Shown: positions 6,671-16,010 of the stretch, in pieces | Position numbering within the stretch: the first letter of the stretch is position 1 | Layout: each line of letters opens with the position of its first letter | NCBI GenBank assembly: GCA_020638595.1 | Contig: JACKIG010000009.1 | Coordinates: 62,001 to 126,000, forward strand | Length of the DNA stretch: 64,000 bases | Source: Rhodospirillaceae bacterium | GTDB lineage: Bacteria; Pseudomonadota; Alphaproteobacteria; DSM-16000; Inquilinaceae | Direction: 5' to 3' | Made by a program: the position numbers and the translations under genes | Notes under the pieces: model-generated | The model's database searches: none | Seen by the model: the letters and a program-made list of their open reading frames with translations, nothing else | What the model was told of the DNA's origin: nothing

Positions 6671-8044
6671 ATGACGGACATCCAGGGCATTGACCAGCAA
6701 TGGGCACGGGTGCGTGGACGGATGCGCCAGAGCTTGGGGGACGGGGCCTACAAGAGCTGGATGAAGCCCATGACCCTGCGCGGCGTCGCCGATGGCGAGG
6801 TCCGCATCTCCGTGCCGACGCGCTTCGTGCGCGACTGGATCAGTTCCCACTATGCCGATCAGCTTTGCCGGCTGTGGCGCGAAGAGAACGACTCAGTCCA
6901 CAGCGTTGAAATCACTGTATCGCCGGGCCGCGAGGCACCCGCCCCGCAGCCGGAGGACGTGCAGACCGGTCAAGGCGCAGACCTGCCCGAGCCGACGTCT
7001 TTCGGTGGAGATGTCGACACTTACGGCGCGCCGTTGGATCCGCGCTTTACCTTTGAGGCCTTCGTCGTCGGCAAGCCGAACGAGCTGGCCTATGCCGCCG
7101 CACAGAAAGTGGCGACGGCCGCGACCGTCAGCTTCAATCCGCTGTTCCTCTACAGCGGCTCCGGGCTGGGCAAGACCCACCTGATGCACGCCATCGCCTG
7201 GGACATCCGCCGCCTGCAACCGGAACGCAAGGTGCTGTACCTGTCGGCGGAGAAGTTCATGTACCAGTTCGTGCGGGCCATCCGCTTCAAGAACGTCATG
7301 GATTTCAAGGAGATGTTCCGGTCCGTCGATGTGCTGATGATCGACGACCTGCAGTTCATCAGCGGCAAGGACAGCACGCAGGAGGAATTCTTCCATACCT
7401 TCAACGCCCTGGTCGACGAGAACCGCCAGGTGGTGGTGTCGGCGGACAAGTCGCCGTCGGACCTGGAAGGCATGGAAGAGCGGCTGCGCTCGCGACTCGG
7501 CTGGGGGCTGGTGGCCGATATCCACCCCACGACCTACGAGCTGCGCCTGGGCATCCTGCAGGCCAAGGCGGAGCAGCAGGCCGTCGACATCCCGGCCAAG
7601 GTGCTGGAATTCCTGGCGCACCGCATCTCGTCCAACGTGCGCGAACTGGAAGGCTCGCTGAACCGGCTGGTGGCCCATGCCGAGCTGGTGGGGCGGCCGA
7701 TCAACCTGGACACCGCCCAGGACGTGCTGCGCGACCTGATTCGCGCCAACGACCGGCGCGTGACGATCGACCAGATCCAGCGCCAGGTGGCCGAGCACTT
7801 CAAGGTTCGGCTGGCGGAAATGTCGTCGGCCCGCCGCGCGCGTTCCGTGGCCCGGCCGCGCCAGGTCGCCATGTACCTCGCCAAGCGGCTGACCACGCGC
7901 TCGCTGCCGGAGATCGGGCGGAAATTCGGCGGCCGCGACCACACGACCGTCATGTATGCGGTCAAGAAGGTCGAAGAGCTGTGCGTCGCCGACCCCTCGT
8001 TCGGCGAGGAGGTCGAGCTGCTGCGCCGCATGCTGGAGTCGTAG
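6671..8044 (+). CDS. dnaA: Chromosomal replication initiator protein DnaA
   Basis: The AAA+ ATPase that binds DnaA boxes and melts the replication origin. Its 457 residues include domain I (IDQQWARVRGRMRQSLGDGAYKSWMKPM), a linker near 95-115, the AAA+ core with Walker A GSGLGKTH near 161 and Walker B VLMIDDLQFISGK near 222, and the C-terminal helix-turn-helix with the DnaA-box signature GGRDHTTVMYAVKK. The ATG at 6671 follows a GGCAGAG ribosome binding site. dnaN, recF and gyrB are not adjacent but begin about 8 kb downstream on the same strand. Confidence 0.98.
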   Translation: MTDIQGIDQQWARVRGRMRQSLGDGAYKSWMKPMTLRGVADGEVRISVPTRFVRDWISSHYADQLCRLWREENDSVHSVEITVSPGREAPAPQPEDVQTGQGADLPEPTSFGGDVDTYGAPLDPRFTFEAFVVGKPNELAYAAAQKVATAATVSFNPLFLYSGSGLGKTHLMHAIAWDIRRLQPERKVLYLSAEKFMYQFVRAIRFKNVMDFKEMFRSVDVLMIDDLQFISGKDSTQEEFFHTFNALVDENRQVVVSADKSPSDLEGMEERLRSRLGWGLVADIHPTTYELRLGILQAKAEQQAVDIPAKVLEFLAHRISSNVRELEGSLNRLVAHAELVGRPINLDTAQDVLRDLIRANDRRVTIDQIQRQVAEHFKVRLAEMSSARRARSVARPRQVAMYLAKRLTTRSLPEIGRKFGGRDHTTVMYAVKKVEELCVADPSFGEEVELLRRMLES

Positions 8045-8098
8045 AGCCGGACGGCATCGCGCCCGAGGCCCGTCGCCCGCCCCGCCGGCCGTCGCCGG

Positions 8099-9259
8099 TC
8101 ATGCGAACACCGTCAGCACACCGGTGTAGCCGTACAGGCGATTGTGGGAGATCTCGCCGCTGGCGAAGAAACCGACCAGGGGAATGTCGCCGAGCGAGGC
8201 GCGGATCTGGCGGATTTCCTCGGAATTCGGGCCGAACAGGTTCGGACCGCGGGCGACACAGCTGACATAGACCGCCGCGCGGGCACGCCGCCCGGCCAGC
8301 CGGCGGCTCACGCCCTGCAGCATGCGGTCCAGGTCCTGCACCGCACTGGCATGGTCGCGGCGGGTGAACACCAGGCTGTCGCCCGGCTCCACCACGTCGC
8401 CGATGGCGATCAGGCCGTTGCCGGGGTCGATGCCGATCAGGTTGCGCACCAGATAGTCGCCGGTGTCGCTGCCGGCGACCGGCATGGCGACGAAGATGTA
8501 CCCGCCGATGCGCCGCAGGTCGCGGGCCAGAAGTTCGCCCACATCCTCCTTCAGCACGTCCACGGCCGGGCGGCCGTCCAGCTCGATGACGATGTTCTGC
8601 TCCCCCGCCGTCACCGTGTGCGTCGGGCCGATCGGCGTGCATCCCTGGCTCAGCCCGGTCATGGTCGCCATGGCGGGGTCGAACAGCACGCCGGAGATGC
8701 CACCCGCGGCCACTTGGTCGCCGGCGAACTGGTGGATGTCGTCGTCGCCCGAACCCAGGCCACCGACCAGGAAGGCGCCCGTCTCTTCCGCCAGGCCGTC
8801 GATGATCACCGGCAGGCGCGGATTGCGCGGGTCGGCGTGGACCAGCGCCAGCGTCGGCGCATGGTCGCGCACCCAGCGGGCCGTGCCGGGGTCGAGCCCG
8901 CCATTGGCCGCGGCCCCCTGATAGCCGCCGAACAGGCGGAACGACTCGGGCGCGAGCCGGCCGACCATGACGGCCAGGGCCGGTTGTTCGAACACCTCGC
9001 GGTCGTTGCCGCAGATGCCGATGCCGGTGCTGCCGACCCAGCGCTGCACGCCCGTCACCCGCCGCAGCCGTTCCAGCACGTCGCCGGCATGGGGGGCCAG
9101 CGGCGCGGTCCAATAGGCGAACCCCAGGGTGGCGCCGTCGGTGGGGCCGAGCCGCGCCAGGCAGTCGTCGACCGCGGTCTTCCAGTGGTCGTCGGCGGCG
9201 ATGGCAGCGGCGAAGCCCTGCGGCCCGGGGGTGCCGGCTTCGGCCAGGCGGTCAGTCAT
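8099..9259 (-). CDS. FIST domain (FIST N / FIST C) signal-sensing protein
   Basis: A 386-residue protein predicted to be a cytoplasmic ligand sensor. The N-terminal FIST domain is recognisable from GATLGFAYWTAPLAP and GVQRWVGSTGIGICGNDREVF, and the C-terminal FIST-C domain from RARAAVYVSCVARGPNLFG and IPLVGFFASGEISHNRLYG. FIST domains are thought to bind small molecules, such as amino acids, for signal transduction. No kinase or chemoreceptor is fused to it. The ATG at 9259 has AAGGAT eight bases upstream; it overlaps the 3' end of tesA by 8 bp, so the two are probably cotranscribed. It converges on dnaA. Confidence 0.82.
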   Translation of the reverse strand: MTDRLAEAGTPGPQGFAAAIAADDHWKTAVDDCLARLGPTDGATLGFAYWTAPLAPHAGDVLERLRRVTGVQRWVGSTGIGICGNDREVFEQPALAVMVGRLAPESFRLFGGYQGAAANGGLDPGTARWVRDHAPTLALVHADPRNPRLPVIIDGLAEETGAFLVGGLGSGDDDIHQFAGDQVAAGGISGVLFDPAMATMTGLSQGCTPIGPTHTVTAGEQNIVIELDGRPAVDVLKEDVGELLARDLRRIGGYIFVAMPVAGSDTGDYLVRNLIGIDPGNGLIAIGDVVEPGDSLVFTRRDHASAVQDLDRMLQGVSRRLAGRRARAAVYVSCVARGPNLFGPNSEEIRQIRASLGDIPLVGFFASGEISHNRLYGYTGVLTVFA

Positions 9260-9962
9260 CCGGTGATCCTTCCGCCGGGACGGTGTCCAGCAGCCCTGCA
9301 ACATGGCCCAGCAGTGCGGCCACGATCACGTCCACGCCCTCGGCGTTCGGGTGGATGCCGTCGGCCTGGTTCAGTCCGGGCACCGCGGCCACCCCGTCCA
9401 GGAAGAAGGGGTACAGCGGCACGTCGAACTGTCGGGCGAGGTCGGGATAGATGGCATTGAACGACTCGCCATAGACCGGCCCCAGATTCGGCGGGGCATA
9501 CATGCCGGCCAGCAGCACGGGGACCCCCGCGTCCTCCAGCCTCGCCAGAATGGCGGCTAGGTTGTCGCGAGTCGATGCCGGATCGATGCCGCGCAGGCCG
9601 TCATTGGCCCCCAGCTCCAGCAGCACGGCGTCCGGCCGGTCGGCCAGTGCCCAGTCGATCCGCGCAAGCCCGCCCGCCGTGGTATCGCCGGACACCCCGC
9701 CGTTCAGCACCTCGACATCATAGCCCGCGGCCCGCAACGCCTGTTCCAGGCGGGTCGTGAATGCCTCCGCCTCCGGCAGGCCATAGCCCGCGGTCAGGCT
9801 GTCGCCCAGGGCCAGCAGGCGCAACGGCTCCGCCAGGGCCGCACCGGGGCCGGCGGCGCCCGCAACGGCCAATGCGACGCAGATTGCCCGCGCGGCATTG
9901 AATTGACGCGTTTGCGGGCCAACTTCGCCCTGGACCCCGGGTTCCGACGGAGACGATGTCAT
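9252..9962 (-). CDS. tesA: Periplasmic arylesterase / acyl-CoA thioesterase I-like SGNH hydrolase
   Basis: A secreted SGNH-fold esterase, thioesterase or lysophospholipase of the TesA family. After an N-terminal signal sequence (hydrophobic AICVALAVAGAAGPGAALA, cleavage probably before EPLRLL) come block I LLALGDSLTAGYGLP with the nucleophile Ser, block II GVSGDTTAGG with Gly, block III LELGANDGLRG with Asn, and block V QADGIHPNAEG with the Asp/His pair. The 236-residue length from the ATG at 9962 is slightly long because of the leader. It is divergent from the ybbA/ybbP genes with overlapping starts, the same arrangement as tesA-ybbAP in E. coli. Confidence 0.9.
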   Translation of the reverse strand: MTSSPSEPGVQGEVGPQTRQFNAARAICVALAVAGAAGPGAALAEPLRLLALGDSLTAGYGLPEAEAFTTRLEQALRAAGYDVEVLNGGVSGDTTAGGLARIDWALADRPDAVLLELGANDGLRGIDPASTRDNLAAILARLEDAGVPVLLAGMYAPPNLGPVYGESFNAIYPDLARQFDVPLYPFFLDGVAAVPGLNQADGIHPNAEGVDVIVAALLGHVAGLLDTVPAEGSPDD

Positions 9963-10692
9963 GGGTGTAATCCCGGCAGCCTCGGCCACGGCCGCGATGG
10001 TTGAATTGAAGGGCCTGAAGCTACAGTTGGAAAGCGCCGCCGGGGTCGTCAACATCCTGCGCGGACTCGACCTGGACGTCGCCCGCGGCGAAAGCGTCAG
10101 TGTCGTCGGCCCGTCCGGGTCGGGCAAGTCCAGCATGCTGATGGTCATCGGCGGGCTGGAGCGGCCGACCGGCGGGGTCGTCACGGTTGCCGGCCACGAC
10201 CTGACCGCCATGGACGAGGATGCGCTGGCGCTGTTTCGCCGCGCCCATGTGGGCATCGTCTTCCAGAACTTCCATCTGGTACCGACGATGACCGCGCTGG
10301 AGAATGTGGCCATCCCGCTGGAATTCGCCGGTGCCGCCGATGCCTTCGACCGCGCGGCGGAAACCCTGCAAGCCGTCGGACTGGGCGAGCGTCTGGCGCA
10401 TTATCCGGGCCAGCTGTCGGGCGGCGAACAGCAGCGCGTGGCACTGGCCCGGGCCTTCGTCGGCGGACCCGACCTGATCCTGGCCGACGAACCCACGGGC
10501 AACCTGGACGGCCGCACCGGCAGCCAGATCATCGACCTGATGTTCCGGCTGGCGAGCGACACGGGCGCCACGCTGATGCTGATCACCCATGACGAGGCGC
10601 TGGCGGCCCGCTGCGCCCGCCGCGTCCACCTGGTCGACGGGCGCATCGTCGACGACGGTCGGCAGGCCGTGCCGGCCCGGCAGGCCGTCTGA
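9961..10692 (+). CDS. ybbA: ABC transporter ATPase, YbbA/LolD-like
   Basis: Nucleotide-binding subunit of a MacB/LolCDE-type ABC complex. The 243-residue protein has Walker A GPSGSGKSS near residue 56, the Q loop FQNFHLVPTMTALEN, the signature LSGGEQQRVALARA, Walker B LILADEPTGNLD, and the switch histidine in LITHDEALA. The A-T-G-A overlap with the next gene shows translational coupling to its permease. An internal ATG at 9997 is an alternative start that would remove 12 non-conserved residues. The divergent tesA neighbour supports the YbbA assignment over LolD. Confidence 0.9.
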   Translation: MGVIPAASATAAMVELKGLKLQLESAAGVVNILRGLDLDVARGESVSVVGPSGSGKSSMLMVIGGLERPTGGVVTVAGHDLTAMDEDALALFRRAHVGIVFQNFHLVPTMTALENVAIPLEFAGAADAFDRAAETLQAVGLGERLAHYPGQLSGGEQQRVALARAFVGGPDLILADEPTGNLDGRTGSQIIDLMFRLASDTGATLMLITHDEALAARCARRVHLVDGRIVDDGRQAVPARQAV

Positions 10693-13214
10693 TGGCGCGC
10701 CGGCTGTTCCTGACGCTGGCCCGGCGCGAGCTGCGCGGCGGCCTGAAGGGCTTTCGCGTCTTCATCGCCGGGTTGGCACTGGGCGTTGCGGCCATCGCCG
10801 CCGTGCAGTCGGTCGCGGGCGCGGTGCTGGACAGCCTGCGGCAGGACGGGCGCGCCATCCTGGGCGGCGACCTGGACCTGGGGCTGATCTACACCCCGGC
10901 AACGGACGAACAGCGCGCCTATCTGGACGGCATCGCCGCCGTGGCCGAGACGGCGGAGATGCGGGCCATGGCCCGCCGGATCGAGGATGGCGACAGCACC
11001 CTGATCGACCTGAAGGCGGTGGACGGCGCCTACCCGCTATACGGCAGCATCCGCCTGGTCGGCGGCGACGACCTTGCCGAAGCGCTGGCCCGCACCGGCG
11101 GCGTCTGGGGTACGGTGGTGGAGGAGACGCTGCTGACCCGGCTCGGCCTGGCGGTCGGCGACCGGGTCGAGGTGGGGACGGCGGAGCTTGAGATCCGCGC
11201 CGTCATCGACCGCGAGCCCGACCGCGTCGGGGGCCGGTCCCTGAGCCTCGGCCCCAGGCTGATGATCGCGACCGAAGCCCTGGGCGATACCGGCCTGATG
11301 CAGCCGGGCAGCATGATCTACTACCACTACCGCCTGGCGCTGCCGCCCGGCGTGACCGCCGATGCGGCGGTGGCGGGCCTGCGCGAGCGCTTTCCCGACG
11401 CATCCTGGCGCGTCCGCGATTTCACCGACGCCTCGCCGCAGCTGGCCCGGACGATCGGGCGTCTCGCGCTGTTCCTGACGCTGGTCGGGCTGACGGCGCT
11501 GATGGTCGGCGGCGTGGGCGTCGGCAATTCCGTCAGGGCCTACCTGGACGGCCGCACCGCGACCATCGCCACGCTGAAATGCCTGGGTGCCCCCAGCCGG
11601 CTGGTGTTCGCCACCTATCTGGCACAGGTCCTGGCCATCGCCGCCGTGGCCATCGCCATCGGCCTGGTGGTGGGGGCGGCGGTGCCGCTGCTGCTGGGCG
11701 ATGCCATCGCCGGGGCGCTGCCGATCGACGTGGCGACGGGCGTCTATCCCGGCGCACTGGCGCTGGCGGCGGTGTTCGGCGTGCTGACGACGCTGGTGTT
11801 CTCGCTGTGGCCGCTGGCGCGGGCGCGCAGCGTGCCGGCCGCCGCCATGTTCCGCGATACGGTGGCGCCGGCGCGCGGCTGGCCGGGTGCGGCCGTCTTC
11901 GCCGTCACCGCGGTGCTGGCCCTGGCGCTGGCCGGCCTGGCGGTGGTGACGGCGACCGACAAGCCGCTGGCCGCCGGCTTCACCGCCGGCACCGTCGCCG
12001 TCTTCCTGGCATTCCGCGGGGCGGCCTGGGGGATCGTGCGACTGGCCCGCGCCTGCGGCCGGCCACGGGTGCCGGCCCTGCGGCTGGCGCTGGCCAATCT
12101 CTACCGTCCCGGGGCGCCGACGGCCGGGGTGGTCCTGTCGCTGGGCCTGGGGCTGACGGTGCTGGTCGCCATCGCCCTGGTCCAGGGCAACATGTCGCGC
12201 GAGGTCAACGAGACCATGCCCGAGGATGCGCCCGCCTTCTTCTTCGTCGACATCCAGCAGGGCCAGGTGGAGGAGCTGGAGGCGCTGATCGCCGGCATCG
12301 AAGGCACCGGCCGGCTGGAGCGGGCGCCGTCGCTGCGCGGGCGCATCGTCGCGGCCAATGGCGTGCCGGCCGAACAGGCCCTGGTCGATCCCCAGCACGA
12401 CTGGATCCTGCGCGGCGACCGCGGCGTCACCTATCGGGCGGGTCCGCGCCCGTCGGACACGCTGGTCGCCGGGCAGTGGTGGCCGCCGGACTATGCGGGT
12501 CCGCCGCTTCTGTCCGTCTATCGCGATGTGGCCGACGCCTTCGGCCTCGGGGTCGGCGACCGGCTGACCATCAACGTCCTCGGCCGCGATATCGAGGCCG
12601 AGATCGCCAACATTCGCGATATCGACTGGGGCACGCTGAACCTGAACTTCACGCTGGTGTTCTCGCCCGAGCCGCTGTCGGCCGCGCCCCACACCAGCCT
12701 GGCCACTTTGCAGGCGACCGAGGCGGCGGAACTGCCTTTGCAGCGCGCCGTCACCCAGCGCTTTCCCAACATCACCCTGGTGCGCGTGCGCGAGGCGCTG
12801 GAAATGGTGTCCGGCATTCTCGGCCGCATCGCCGATGCCGTGCGCGGCACCGCCAGCATCACCGTGGTCGCCGGCACGCTGGTGCTGGCCGGGGCGGTGG
12901 CGGCCGGGCATCGGCGGCGCGTCTACGACGCCGTGGTGCTGAAGGTGCTGGGGGCCACGCGCGGCGATATCGCCAAGGCGTTCCTGGTCGAATACGGCCT
13001 CTTGGGGCTGGTGACGGCCGTGCTTGCCGGCCTGGTGGGCACCCTGGCCGGCTGGGCGATCGTCGTCTTCGTGCTGGACGTCGGCTGGACCTTCCTGCCC
13101 TCCGCCGTGGTGACGACGGCGGTGCTGTGCACGGCGATCACGCTGGCCTTCGGCTTCGTCGGCACCTGGCGTGCCTTGGGCCAGAAGGCGGCCCCGCTGC
13201 TGCGCAACGAATAG
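10692..13214 (+). CDS. ybbP: ABC transporter permease, YbbP-like with FtsX domains
   Basis: The 840-residue inner-membrane partner of the preceding ATPase. The N-terminal transmembrane segment (VFIAGLALGVAAIAAVQSVA) is followed by a periplasmic MacB-type domain, a first FtsX domain with three membrane segments around residues 255-390, two further helices near 400-440, a second periplasmic domain, and a final FtsX domain near 715-830 (SITVVAGTLVLAGAVAAGHRRR). This two-FtsX layout is that of YbbP. These complexes act mechanically on periplasmic or envelope substrates rather than importing solutes; the substrate here is unknown. The proximity of tesA hints at lipid or acyl-ester handling, which is inference only. 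Confidence 0.88.
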   Translation: MARRLFLTLARRELRGGLKGFRVFIAGLALGVAAIAAVQSVAGAVLDSLRQDGRAILGGDLDLGLIYTPATDEQRAYLDGIAAVAETAEMRAMARRIEDGDSTLIDLKAVDGAYPLYGSIRLVGGDDLAEALARTGGVWGTVVEETLLTRLGLAVGDRVEVGTAELEIRAVIDREPDRVGGRSLSLGPRLMIATEALGDTGLMQPGSMIYYHYRLALPPGVTADAAVAGLRERFPDASWRVRDFTDASPQLARTIGRLALFLTLVGLTALMVGGVGVGNSVRAYLDGRTATIATLKCLGAPSRLVFATYLAQVLAIAAVAIAIGLVVGAAVPLLLGDAIAGALPIDVATGVYPGALALAAVFGVLTTLVFSLWPLARARSVPAAAMFRDTVAPARGWPGAAVFAVTAVLALALAGLAVVTATDKPLAAGFTAGTVAVFLAFRGAAWGIVRLARACGRPRVPALRLALANLYRPGAPTAGVVLSLGLGLTVLVAIALVQGNMSREVNETMPEDAPAFFFVDIQQGQVEELEALIAGIEGTGRLERAPSLRGRIVAANGVPAEQALVDPQHDWILRGDRGVTYRAGPRPSDTLVAGQWWPPDYAGPPLLSVYRDVADAFGLGVGDRLTINVLGRDIEAEIANIRDIDWGTLNLNFTLVFSPEPLSAAPHTSLATLQATEAAELPLQRAVTQRFPNITLVRVREALEMVSGILGRIADAVRGTASITVVAGTLVLAGAVAAGHRRRVYDAVVLKVLGATRGDIAKAFLVEYGLLGLVTAVLAGLVGTLAGWAIVVFVLDVGWTFLPSAVVTTAVLCTAITLAFGFVGTWRALGQKAAPLLRNE

Positions 13215-13386
13215 GCGGTCGGCAGCATGCCGGATAGGCCTGCGGATCTCTTCGGCCGACGCGGCAGTGTGCGCGACGGCGCGGGGCCGGACCAAGCGAA
13301 GCGCGGTCCGGCAAGCCGGTGTCCACAGCGGAAATCGAGCATTGGTCGGGGCGGATTAAATCGCCGTTAGGAACGCCCGAATCCAG

Positions 13387-13415
13387 TTGAATGAATCGCC
13401 CCCCACCCCAATATT
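13387..13415 (+). promoter_or_regulatory. Possible promoter of the Bax-inhibitor-like gene
   Basis: TTGAAT (13387-13392) and AATATT (13410-13415) are 17 bp apart, 35 bp before the ATG at 13451. The -10 is imperfect. A hairpin GCCGGACC/GGTCCGGC (13286-13293/13305-13312), which may end ybbP transcription, lies upstream. Confidence 0.35.
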
Positions 13416-13450
13416 GGCCTGGGATAAACCAGCCACCGGTGAGGAGCACG

Positions 13451-14203
13451 ATGGCCATAGGACCACAGACTCGTTCCAGCACTCTGCACGCGCAAACGCT
13501 GGATCAGGCCCGGATTGACGAAGGTCTGCGGGCCTATATGCTGCGCGTCTACAACTACATGGCTACGGGCCTGGCGATCAGCGGGCTTGTCGCATGGGTT
13601 GTGGCGAACGTTCCTGCGGTGACGCAGCTGTTTTTCTATATGGACGCCGCCGGCCGGGTCTACGGCACGACGGGTTTGGGCATGATCGCGATGTTCGCGC
13701 CGCTGGTCATGCTGCTGGTGTCCAGCTTTGCCGTTCGCCAGCCGAGCGCCGCCTTCGCCCAGGGCTTCTACTGGGCCTTCGTGGCGGTCAATGGCATCGG
13801 CCTGTCGGTATTGCTGATGGTCTACACGGGCGAAAGCCTGCTGCGGACCTTCTTCATCACCGCGGCGGCCTTCGGCGGGCTCAGCCTGTACGGCTACACC
13901 ACCAAGCGCAGTCTGTCGGGCTTCGCCAGCTTCCTGGTGATGGGCGTGATCGGCCTGCTGATCGCCATGGTGGTGAACATGTTCCTGGCCAGCCCGATGA
14001 TGCAGTTCGTCATCTCGGCGGTCGGCGTGCTGATCTTCGCGGGCCTGATCGCCGTCTACACCCAGGCGATCAAGGAACAGTATGTGGAGAATATGGGCCG
14101 GGATGCCGAGACGGTGACGGCCGTCTATGGCGCGCTCAGCCTCTATATCGCCTTCCTCAACCTGTTCCAGTTCCTGCTGATGTTCCTCGGCAACCGCGAA
14201 TAG
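13451..14203 (+). CDS. Bax inhibitor-1 / YccA family membrane protein
   Basis: A 250-residue protein with about seven transmembrane helices and a short N-terminal cytoplasmic tail. The first helix region YNYMATGLAISGLVAWVV, the middle segment AFAQGFYWAFVAVNGIGLS and the terminal YGALSLYIAFLNLFQFLL are characteristic of the BI-1 (TMBIM) family. Bacterial members such as YccA interact with FtsH or conduct calcium in a pH-dependent way; the role here is not evident. The ATG at 13451 is preceded by GAGGAG. An upstream in-frame start at 13391 would add 20 proline-rich residues not typical of the family. Confidence 0.9.
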   Translation: MAIGPQTRSSTLHAQTLDQARIDEGLRAYMLRVYNYMATGLAISGLVAWVVANVPAVTQLFFYMDAAGRVYGTTGLGMIAMFAPLVMLLVSSFAVRQPSAAFAQGFYWAFVAVNGIGLSVLLMVYTGESLLRTFFITAAAFGGLSLYGYTTKRSLSGFASFLVMGVIGLLIAMVVNMFLASPMMQFVISAVGVLIFAGLIAVYTQAIKEQYVENMGRDAETVTAVYGALSLYIAFLNLFQFLLMFLGNRE

Positions 14204-14231
14204 CCGCCATCAAGGCAGGTTCGCGCAGAAC

Positions 14232-16010
14232 TCAGTCGCCCGGCGCCCGGCGCCGGGCGACTTCGTTTTTGGCGGGCCGCCGCACGTCGTCGGCCGGCCC
14301 CGCCACCGTCTTCGGTACCACTTCCGCCAGCTCGCGATAGTGGCGGGCGCGGATGCGCTCCACCATCAGGGCCACATCCGCCTCCGACGCGTTGACCACG
14401 CGCAGCGCGGCCGCCCCCAGCTCCAGGCTTGCTTCCAGGATCTCCGGCACCACCACGGTCGCCCCGCAGCGCTCCAGCAGGATGCTGTGGTCCAGGTCGT
14501 GGGCACGGGCGATGATCTTCAGGTGCGGATAGCGGGCGTGCAGCACCGAGACGATCCGCCGGACCGCCCAGGGATCGGTCAGGGTGACGATGACGGCCCT
14601 CGCCTCCGACGCTCCGGCCGCCTCCAGCACGTCGGGCAGCTCGGCATTGCCGAAATAGACCATCGAACCTCGCGCCCGCGCCTGTTCCACCCGGCCGGCA
14701 TCCAGGTCCAGGGCGACATGGCGGATGCCGACTTCCGCCAGCATGCGCGCGACGGTCTGCCCGACGCGGCCGAACCCGGCGATGATGACATGGTCGTCGC
14801 GGTCGCCCGTCTCGCTGCGCAGCGTCTCCAGCTCCGACGTTTCGACACGGCGCAGCCGGTCGGACCATATCCGGCCGATGACGGCCATCACCGGCGTCAG
14901 GGCCATGCTGGCCCCGGCCAGCGTGATCAGGATCTGCACCTGATCCATCGGCAGCACGCCCAGGGTCAGGGCAAAGCCGAAGACGACGAACGCGAATTCG
15001 CCCGCCCCGGCCAGCAGCAGCCCCGCGCGCACGCAGGTGGCCCAGGGCAGCGCCAGCGCCTTGGCCAGGCCGGCGACGATGACGGCCTTCACCACGCTCA
15101 GGCCCACGACCAGCCCGGCCAGCAGCCAGGGCTGCTGGACGAACAGCGCGGGGTCCAGCGTCATGCCGACGGTGATGAAGAACAGGCCCAGGAAGATGCC
15201 GCGGAACGGCATGATGTTGGCTTCGACCTGGTGGCGGTACTCGCTGCCGGCCAGCAACAGGCCGGCCAGGAAGGCGCCCAGGGCCATGGACAGCCCGGCA
15301 CTGTGGGTGGCCCAGCCGGTGCCCAGCGCCACCAGCAGCACCAGGGCGGGGAACAGTTCGTGATTGCGGCTGACCGCCAGCGCGCGGAACAGCGGGCGCA
15401 GCAGCAGCCGGCCGATGAACACGATCGCCCCGACCGCCAGCGCCGCCTTCAGCGCCGCCAGCCCCATGGTCGTCAGCACCGGCCCGCCGCCATCCGCCAG
15501 CAGCGGGACGAAGGCCAGAAGCGGCACCACCGCCAGATCCTGCAACAGCAGCGTCGACACGGTGGCGCGGCCCGACCGTGCGATCATGATGCGCTGTTCG
15601 TGCAGAAGCTGGATCACGATGGCGGTGGACGACAGCGCCAGGCCGAAGCCGATCAGCATGGACCGCCCGGGCGTCATGCCGAACAGCCAGTGCGTGGCCC
15701 CGCCCAGCACGGCCCCGGTGACGAGCACCTGCGACGCGCCGAGACCGATGATGTAGCGCCGCATCGCCCGCATGCGCTCCACCGACAGTTCCAGCCCGAT
15801 GGTGAACATCAGGAAGACGACGCCGAATTCCCCCAGCAGCCGGGTTGATTCGCTTTCCTGCACCAGGCCGACGCCGTGCGGGCCGATGACCACGCCGATC
15901 GCCAGATAGCCCAGGATCGCGCTCAACCGCAGCCACTGGAACAGCGGCACGACGATGACCGCGGCCGCCAGGACGACGATCAGCTTCTCCAGAAGGTCCA
16001 GCCCCTGCAT
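14232..16010 (-). CDS. Monovalent cation:proton antiporter (CPA2) with C-terminal RCK/TrkA-N domain, KefB/YbaL-like
   Basis: A 592-residue membrane protein. The first about 380 residues form 12-13 helices of a CPA2 sodium/potassium-proton exchanger, with LGYLAIGVVIGPHGVGL, FTIGLELSVERM, and the ion-binding STLLLQDLAVVPLLAF segment. Residues from about 403 form a Rossmann RCK/TrkA-N domain with the NAD-binding motif VIIAGFGRVGQTVARML. There is no glutathione-dependent KefC quench feature I can recognise, so a YbaL-like antiporter is most likely. The ATG at 16010 (MQGLDLLEKLIVVLAAAV) is preferred over one 18 codons upstream. Its 3' end contains the terminator of the convergent gene. Confidence 0.9.
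   Translation of the reverse strand: MQGLDLLEKLIVVLAAAVIVVPLFQWLRLSAILGYLAIGVVIGPHGVGLVQESESTRLLGEFGVVFLMFTIGLELSVERMRAMRRYIIGLGASQVLVTGAVLGGATHWLFGMTPGRSMLIGFGLALSSTAIVIQLLHEQRIMIARSGRATVSTLLLQDLAVVPLLAFVPLLADGGGPVLTTMGLAALKAALAVGAIVFIGRLLLRPLFRALAVSRNHELFPALVLLVALGTGWATHSAGLSMALGAFLAGLLLAGSEYRHQVEANIMPFRGIFLGLFFITVGMTLDPALFVQQPWLLAGLVVGLSVVKAVIVAGLAKALALPWATCVRAGLLLAGAGEFAFVVFGFALTLGVLPMDQVQILITLAGASMALTPVMAVIGRIWSDRLRRVETSELETLRSETGDRDDHVIIAGFGRVGQTVARMLAEVGIRHVALDLDAGRVEQARARGSMVYFGNAELPDVLEAAGASEARAVIVTLTDPWAVRRIVSVLHARYPHLKIIARAHDLDHSILLERCGATVVVPEILEASLELGAAALRVVNASEADVALMVERIRARHYRELAEVVPKTVAGPADDVRRPAKNEVARRRAPGD
14235..14270 (+). terminator. Intrinsic terminator of the Bax-inhibitor-like gene, inside the antiporter 3' end
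   Basis: GTCGCCCGGCGCC (14235-14247) and GGCGCCGGGCGAC (14249-14261) form a perfect 13-bp stem, followed by TTCGTTTTT on the plus strand. It starts 31 bases after the plus-strand stop and encodes the last residues (RRRAPGD) of the convergent antiporter. Confidence 0.7.

Noticed and set aside
11037..13295. Minus-strand open frame of 752 codons opposite ybbP
   Set aside because: Gln/His/Arg-rich translation with no family match, typical antisense reading of a GC-rich gene.
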